From contig CALGGO010000046.1 of NCBI GenBank assembly GCA_937916085.1, forward strand, positions 1 through 39,593: 39,593 bases of DNA. The letters run 5' to 3'. Origin of the DNA: an uncultured Prevotellaceae bacterium. Its GTDB lineage: Bacteria; Bacteroidota; Bacteroidia; Bacteroidales; Muribaculaceae. The notes beneath the pieces were generated by a model, which was not told the DNA's origin, did not search any database, and saw only the letters and a list, made by a program, of their open reading frames with translations. The position numbers were made by a program, and so were the translations under genes. Below are positions 37,229 to 39,593 of the stretch, one piece after another; position 1 is the first letter of the stretch, and every line of letters starts with the position of its first letter.

Positions 37229-37660
37229 TTATTTTTCATAAAAGAGTTGCCCTCTGACACCCACAATTTGATTCTTTTCTTTGTCGAAAAAATATCTTTC
37301 TGGGTCGATAGAAGAATGCAAGAAATTCACTAATATTCCACAACTCTTCTTAAGCAATCTCATATAGTTAAACAATTGTGCGCGATGAATACTCTTGATT
37401 TCAGGTACGGCCTTACATTCAATGATAATATCATCTTTGCACAGAAAGTCCAATTTAAATAGAGATTCCATAGTTTTCCCTCTGTAAGAAGGATGAAAGC
37501 CCATTTCACGGACAAAGGGTATTCCCCTTTCGATTAATTCAAGTTACAGTCCTTCTTGGTAACATGACTAATTTAAGCCCGGTCCCAACTCTTGGTGGAC
37601 GGCATAGATAGCACCAACCACATCATATTCAAATGCTTTCAACTTAGCAACATCAACCAT
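37229..37660 (-). pseudogene. GxxExxY-family gene with two in-frame nonsense codons
   Basis: Reading from the ATG at 37660 the frame gives MVDVAKLKAFEYDVVGAIY and AVHQELGPGLN, then TAG (37570-37568). SCYQEGL follows, then TAA (37546-37544), and LELIERGIPFVREMGFHPSYRGKTMESLFKLDF to the end. This is the complete GxxExxY-type protein of about 142 residues (PD-(D/E)XK-like fold, function unknown), broken only by two point mutations, probably GAG to TAG and CAA to TAA. The 91-residue C-terminal frame (37229-37504) is open but lacks the start of the family. The gene lies in a gap between the ArgB-like gene and prfB. Everything else in the frame is intact, which points to recent decay. Confidence 0.8.
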
Positions 37661-37723
37661 TACTAATTGTTTTTTAATTGTTAGTAATTGTTTGATTTAA
37701 AAAAACTCATTGTGTGATAAAAC

Positions 37724-38837
37724 CTACTCGTCGGTGGAGAATTCCATGAGGTAGGCTTTGATGAAGTTGTCGAGGTCGCCGTCCATGACGGCGCCCACGT
37801 TGCTGGTCTGGTAGTTAGTGCGGTGGTCTTTCACGCGGCGGTCGTCGAAGACGTAGCTCCTGATTTGGCTGCCCCACTCTATCTTCTTCTTGCTGTCCTC
37901 GATTTTGCGCTGCTCCTCGCGGCGGTGTTCGAGTTCTTTGTTGTAGAGGATAGACTTGAGGTTGCGCAGGGCGTTCTCGCGGTTCTTGGGCTGGTCGCGC
38001 GTCTCGGTGTTCTCAACGAGGATCTCCTCCTCCTCGCCGGTGTATGGGTCCTTGAACTGGTAGCGCACGCGCACACCGCTCTCCACCTTGTTCACATTCT
38101 GGCCGCCGGCACCGCTGCTGCGGAAGGTGTCCCACGAGATGCGTGCCGGGTCGAGGACGATCTCGATGGTGTCGTCAACCATAGGGCTGACGAATACCGA
38201 GGCAAACGAGGTCATGCGCTTTCCCTGGGCGTTGTAAGGCGACACACGCACCAGGCGATGCACGCCATTCTCGCTCTTGAGGTAGCCGTAAGCGAAATCG
38301 CCCTCGATGCCTATTGTCACACTCTTGATGCCTGCCTCGTCGCCGTCAACCAGATGCTGGATGGCAGTCTTGTAGCCGTGCTTCTCGCACCATCGCAGGT
38401 ACATGCGCATGAGCATCGACGCCCAGTCCTGACTCTCGGTGCCGCCGGCTCCCGAGTTAATCTTCATGATGGCGCTAAGCTTGTCTTCCTCACGTCGCAG
38501 CATATTACGCAGCTCCAGCTTCTCCACTTTGTCGAGAGCGTCGGCATAGAGCGTGTCGAGTTCTTCCTCGGTGAGCAGTCCTTCCTTCACGAAGTCGAAG
38601 CCCACCTCTACTTCACCTACTGCTGCCTCCACTTCAGCGCATTTCTCAATCCACATCTTCAGTGTCTTGATCTTGCGCATCTGCGCTTCGGCTTTCTTTT
38701 GGTCACTCCAGAAGTCGGGCACATGAGTGCGCAACTCCTCTTCTTCTACTTGGATTTTCTTGTTGTCGATGTCAAAGATACCTCCTCAACGCATCCTTGC
38801 GTTCTTGTATCTCTTTTAGCTGGTCGGTTGTAATCAT
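37724..38837 (-). CDS. prfB: Peptide chain release factor 2, with programmed +1 frameshift
   Basis: The ATG at 38837 opens 21 codons ending ...ALRRYL and a TGA (38774-38772). In the preceding bases AGGAGG (38786-38781) and CTT TGA C form the standard RF2 autoregulatory frameshift site. Skipping one base continues as DIDNKKIQVEEEELRTHVPDFWS to the stop at 37724, giving 370 residues, the normal RF2 length. The protein has the codon-recognition loop with SPY in place of SPF (VRVSPYNAQGKR), and GGQ in SSGAGGQNVNKVESGVRV for peptide release. It recognises UGA and UAA stops. Low RF2 favours the frameshift, so the gene senses its own product. Confidence 0.95.
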
Positions 38838-38868
38838 CTGAGCTCAATGATTTAGGGGTTAATAATAT

Positions 38869-38996
38869 AGTTTAGTGTTTAGTGTTTAGAGTTTAGAGTT
38901 TAGAGGGGAAAGTTTAGAGGGGAAAGTTTAGAGGGGAAAGTTTAGAGGGGAGAGTTTGGAGTTGAATTGTGCATTCCGCATTCTGCATTCTGCATT
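38869..38996. repeat. GTTTAGAG/GGGGAAA tandem repeat followed by GCATT units
   Basis: Copies of AGTTTAGAG(GGGAA) run from about 38869 to 38960, then GTGCATTCCGCATTCTGCATT units as in the surface block. It lies between prfB and the acyl-CoA ligase. Confidence 0.85.
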
Positions 38997-38998
38997 AA

Positions 38999-39593
38999 CT
39001 AAAAACTAAAGTCCACGTCGAGTTTTTCTTCTTTCTTGCCTTTGGGGCGGTAATCGACGGCATACATGGCGTCAATCAACTTAGCATAGCGCTTGTTTAC
39101 CACTGCTCGCTTGATTTTGAGGGTGTTGGTCAACTCGCCGCTCTCCATCGTGAAAGGTCGTGGCAACAGCACGAAGCGCTTAATCTGCTCGTAGCTGGCG
39201 AGGTCTTTCTGATACTCATTGATGAGTTTCTCTATCATCTCATGAACCTTGGGTTCGTTGACCAGCTCCTCATTGTTCTTAAAGCTGATCTTGCGCTTCG
39301 TTGCCCACATGCTGAGTTCATCAAAGTCAGGGACAATGAGCGCCGACACATATTTGCGACCGTCGCCAATCACTGCCACTTGAGCCATGTATTTATCTTG
39401 TGCCAATAGCGACTCAAGCACTTGCGGAGCGATGTATTTGCCATTACTGGTCTTGTATAGGTCTTTGAGGCGCTCGGTCATAATGAGATGACCTTTCTCG
39501 GTGAGCTCACCGCAGTCGCCGGTGTGGAACCATCCGTCGGCATCTATGGCTTGCGCTGTCTCCTCGGGCTTGTTGTAATAACCCCGCATCACA
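38999..39593 (-). CDS. Long-chain fatty-acid CoA ligase / AMP-binding enzyme, C-terminal part
   Basis: Only the last 197 or so residues lie in the window, with the gene entering from the right edge. They show the adenylating-enzyme C-terminus: WFHTGDCGELTEKGHLIMTERLKDLYKTSNGKYIAPQVLESLL, including the hinge Asp/Arg (TERLKDLYKT) and the A8/A9-like motifs. The final domain contains VAVIGDGRKYVSALIVPD and the C-terminal catalytic lysine region GELTNTLKIKRAVV. This matches the long-chain acyl-CoA synthetases (FACL) of Bacteroidetes, which activate fatty acids with ATP. The start lies outside the window, and the frame is open to its edge. It ends on the repeat before prfB. Confidence 0.9.
   Translation of the reverse strand, partial: VMRGYYNKPEETAQAIDADGWFHTGDCGELTEKGHLIMTERLKDLYKTSNGKYIAPQVLESLLAQDKYMAQVAVIGDGRKYVSALIVPDFDELSMWATKRKISFKNNEELVNEPKVHEMIEKLINEYQKDLASYEQIKRFVLLPRPFTMESGELTNTLKIKRAVVNKRYAKLIDAMYAVDYRPKGKKEEKLDVDFSF

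Noticed and set aside
38999..39593. Complete fatty-acid ligase gene with a start at 39592
   Set aside because: The frame is open to the window edge and only the C-terminal part of the family is present, so the Met there is internal.

Overview
The window looks like a chromosomal piece of a gut-type Bacteroidales bacterium (Muribaculaceae or Prevotellaceae are my best guess; this is inference). The grounds are Bacteroidetes-type promoters (TTTG, about 20 nt, TAnnTTTG), BspA-like leucine-rich surface proteins, Omp28 and TlpA envelope proteins, a Bacteroidetes-type GlmU-like protein, and long operons with 1-4 bp ATGA/TAATG overlaps. No rRNA, tRNA, CRISPR array or prophage was seen. One RAYT-type HUH transposase gene is present.

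Layout. 1-3500: the 3' end of a GlmU-like sugar nucleotidyltransferase, an AT-rich four-helix-bundle (S23) gene between inverted low-complexity repeats, and a patatin/beta-barrel protein on a nearly leaderless transcript. 3500-15400: a surface-protein block on the minus strand. It holds two lipoproteins with the same leader, two BspA-like proteins, a large non-LRR adhesin-like protein and a small helical protein. The three large proteins end in a dockerin-like EF-hand module and share a second repeated module. 15400-17300: a membrane TPR/AraC regulator. Just beyond its 3' end are 12-bp direct repeats and a terminator with an embedded -7 box, which suggest it controls the surface operon next to it. 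17300-20300: two compound promoters (sigma-54-like overlapping the Bacteroidetes type), a long structured RNA with mutually exclusive helices, a TerB-like/membrane protein pair, the RAYT fusion protein and a YafQ-type toxin-antitoxin pair.

20300-29840: asd, then a ten-gene minus-strand redox operon (SnoaL-like, flavodoxin, two aldo/keto reductases, SDR, DUF4440-like, an internally deleted amidohydrolase, monooxygenase, CMD-cupin fusion, Fe-ADH) with a divergent AraC regulator. 29900-36200: an exported thioredoxin-fold operon (dockerin protein, Omp28-dockerin-SusF-like protein, TlpA, DUF6029-like barrel, Omp28 lipoprotein). It carries two related structured leader elements. 36400-39593: an ArgB homologue without its catalytic lysines, a GxxExxY gene with two nonsense codons, prfB with its +1 frameshift site, and a truncated acyl-CoA ligase.

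The most promising undescribed elements are the switch-like RNA at 17434-17626, the two sigma-54/sigma-70 compound promoters, the duplicated leader hairpin of the Omp28 operon, the ArgB pseudokinase, the RAYT-Rossmann fusion with a GTAG-palindrome in the window, and the TPR/AraC regulator with its 21-bp-spaced direct repeats upstream of the dockerin surface operon.
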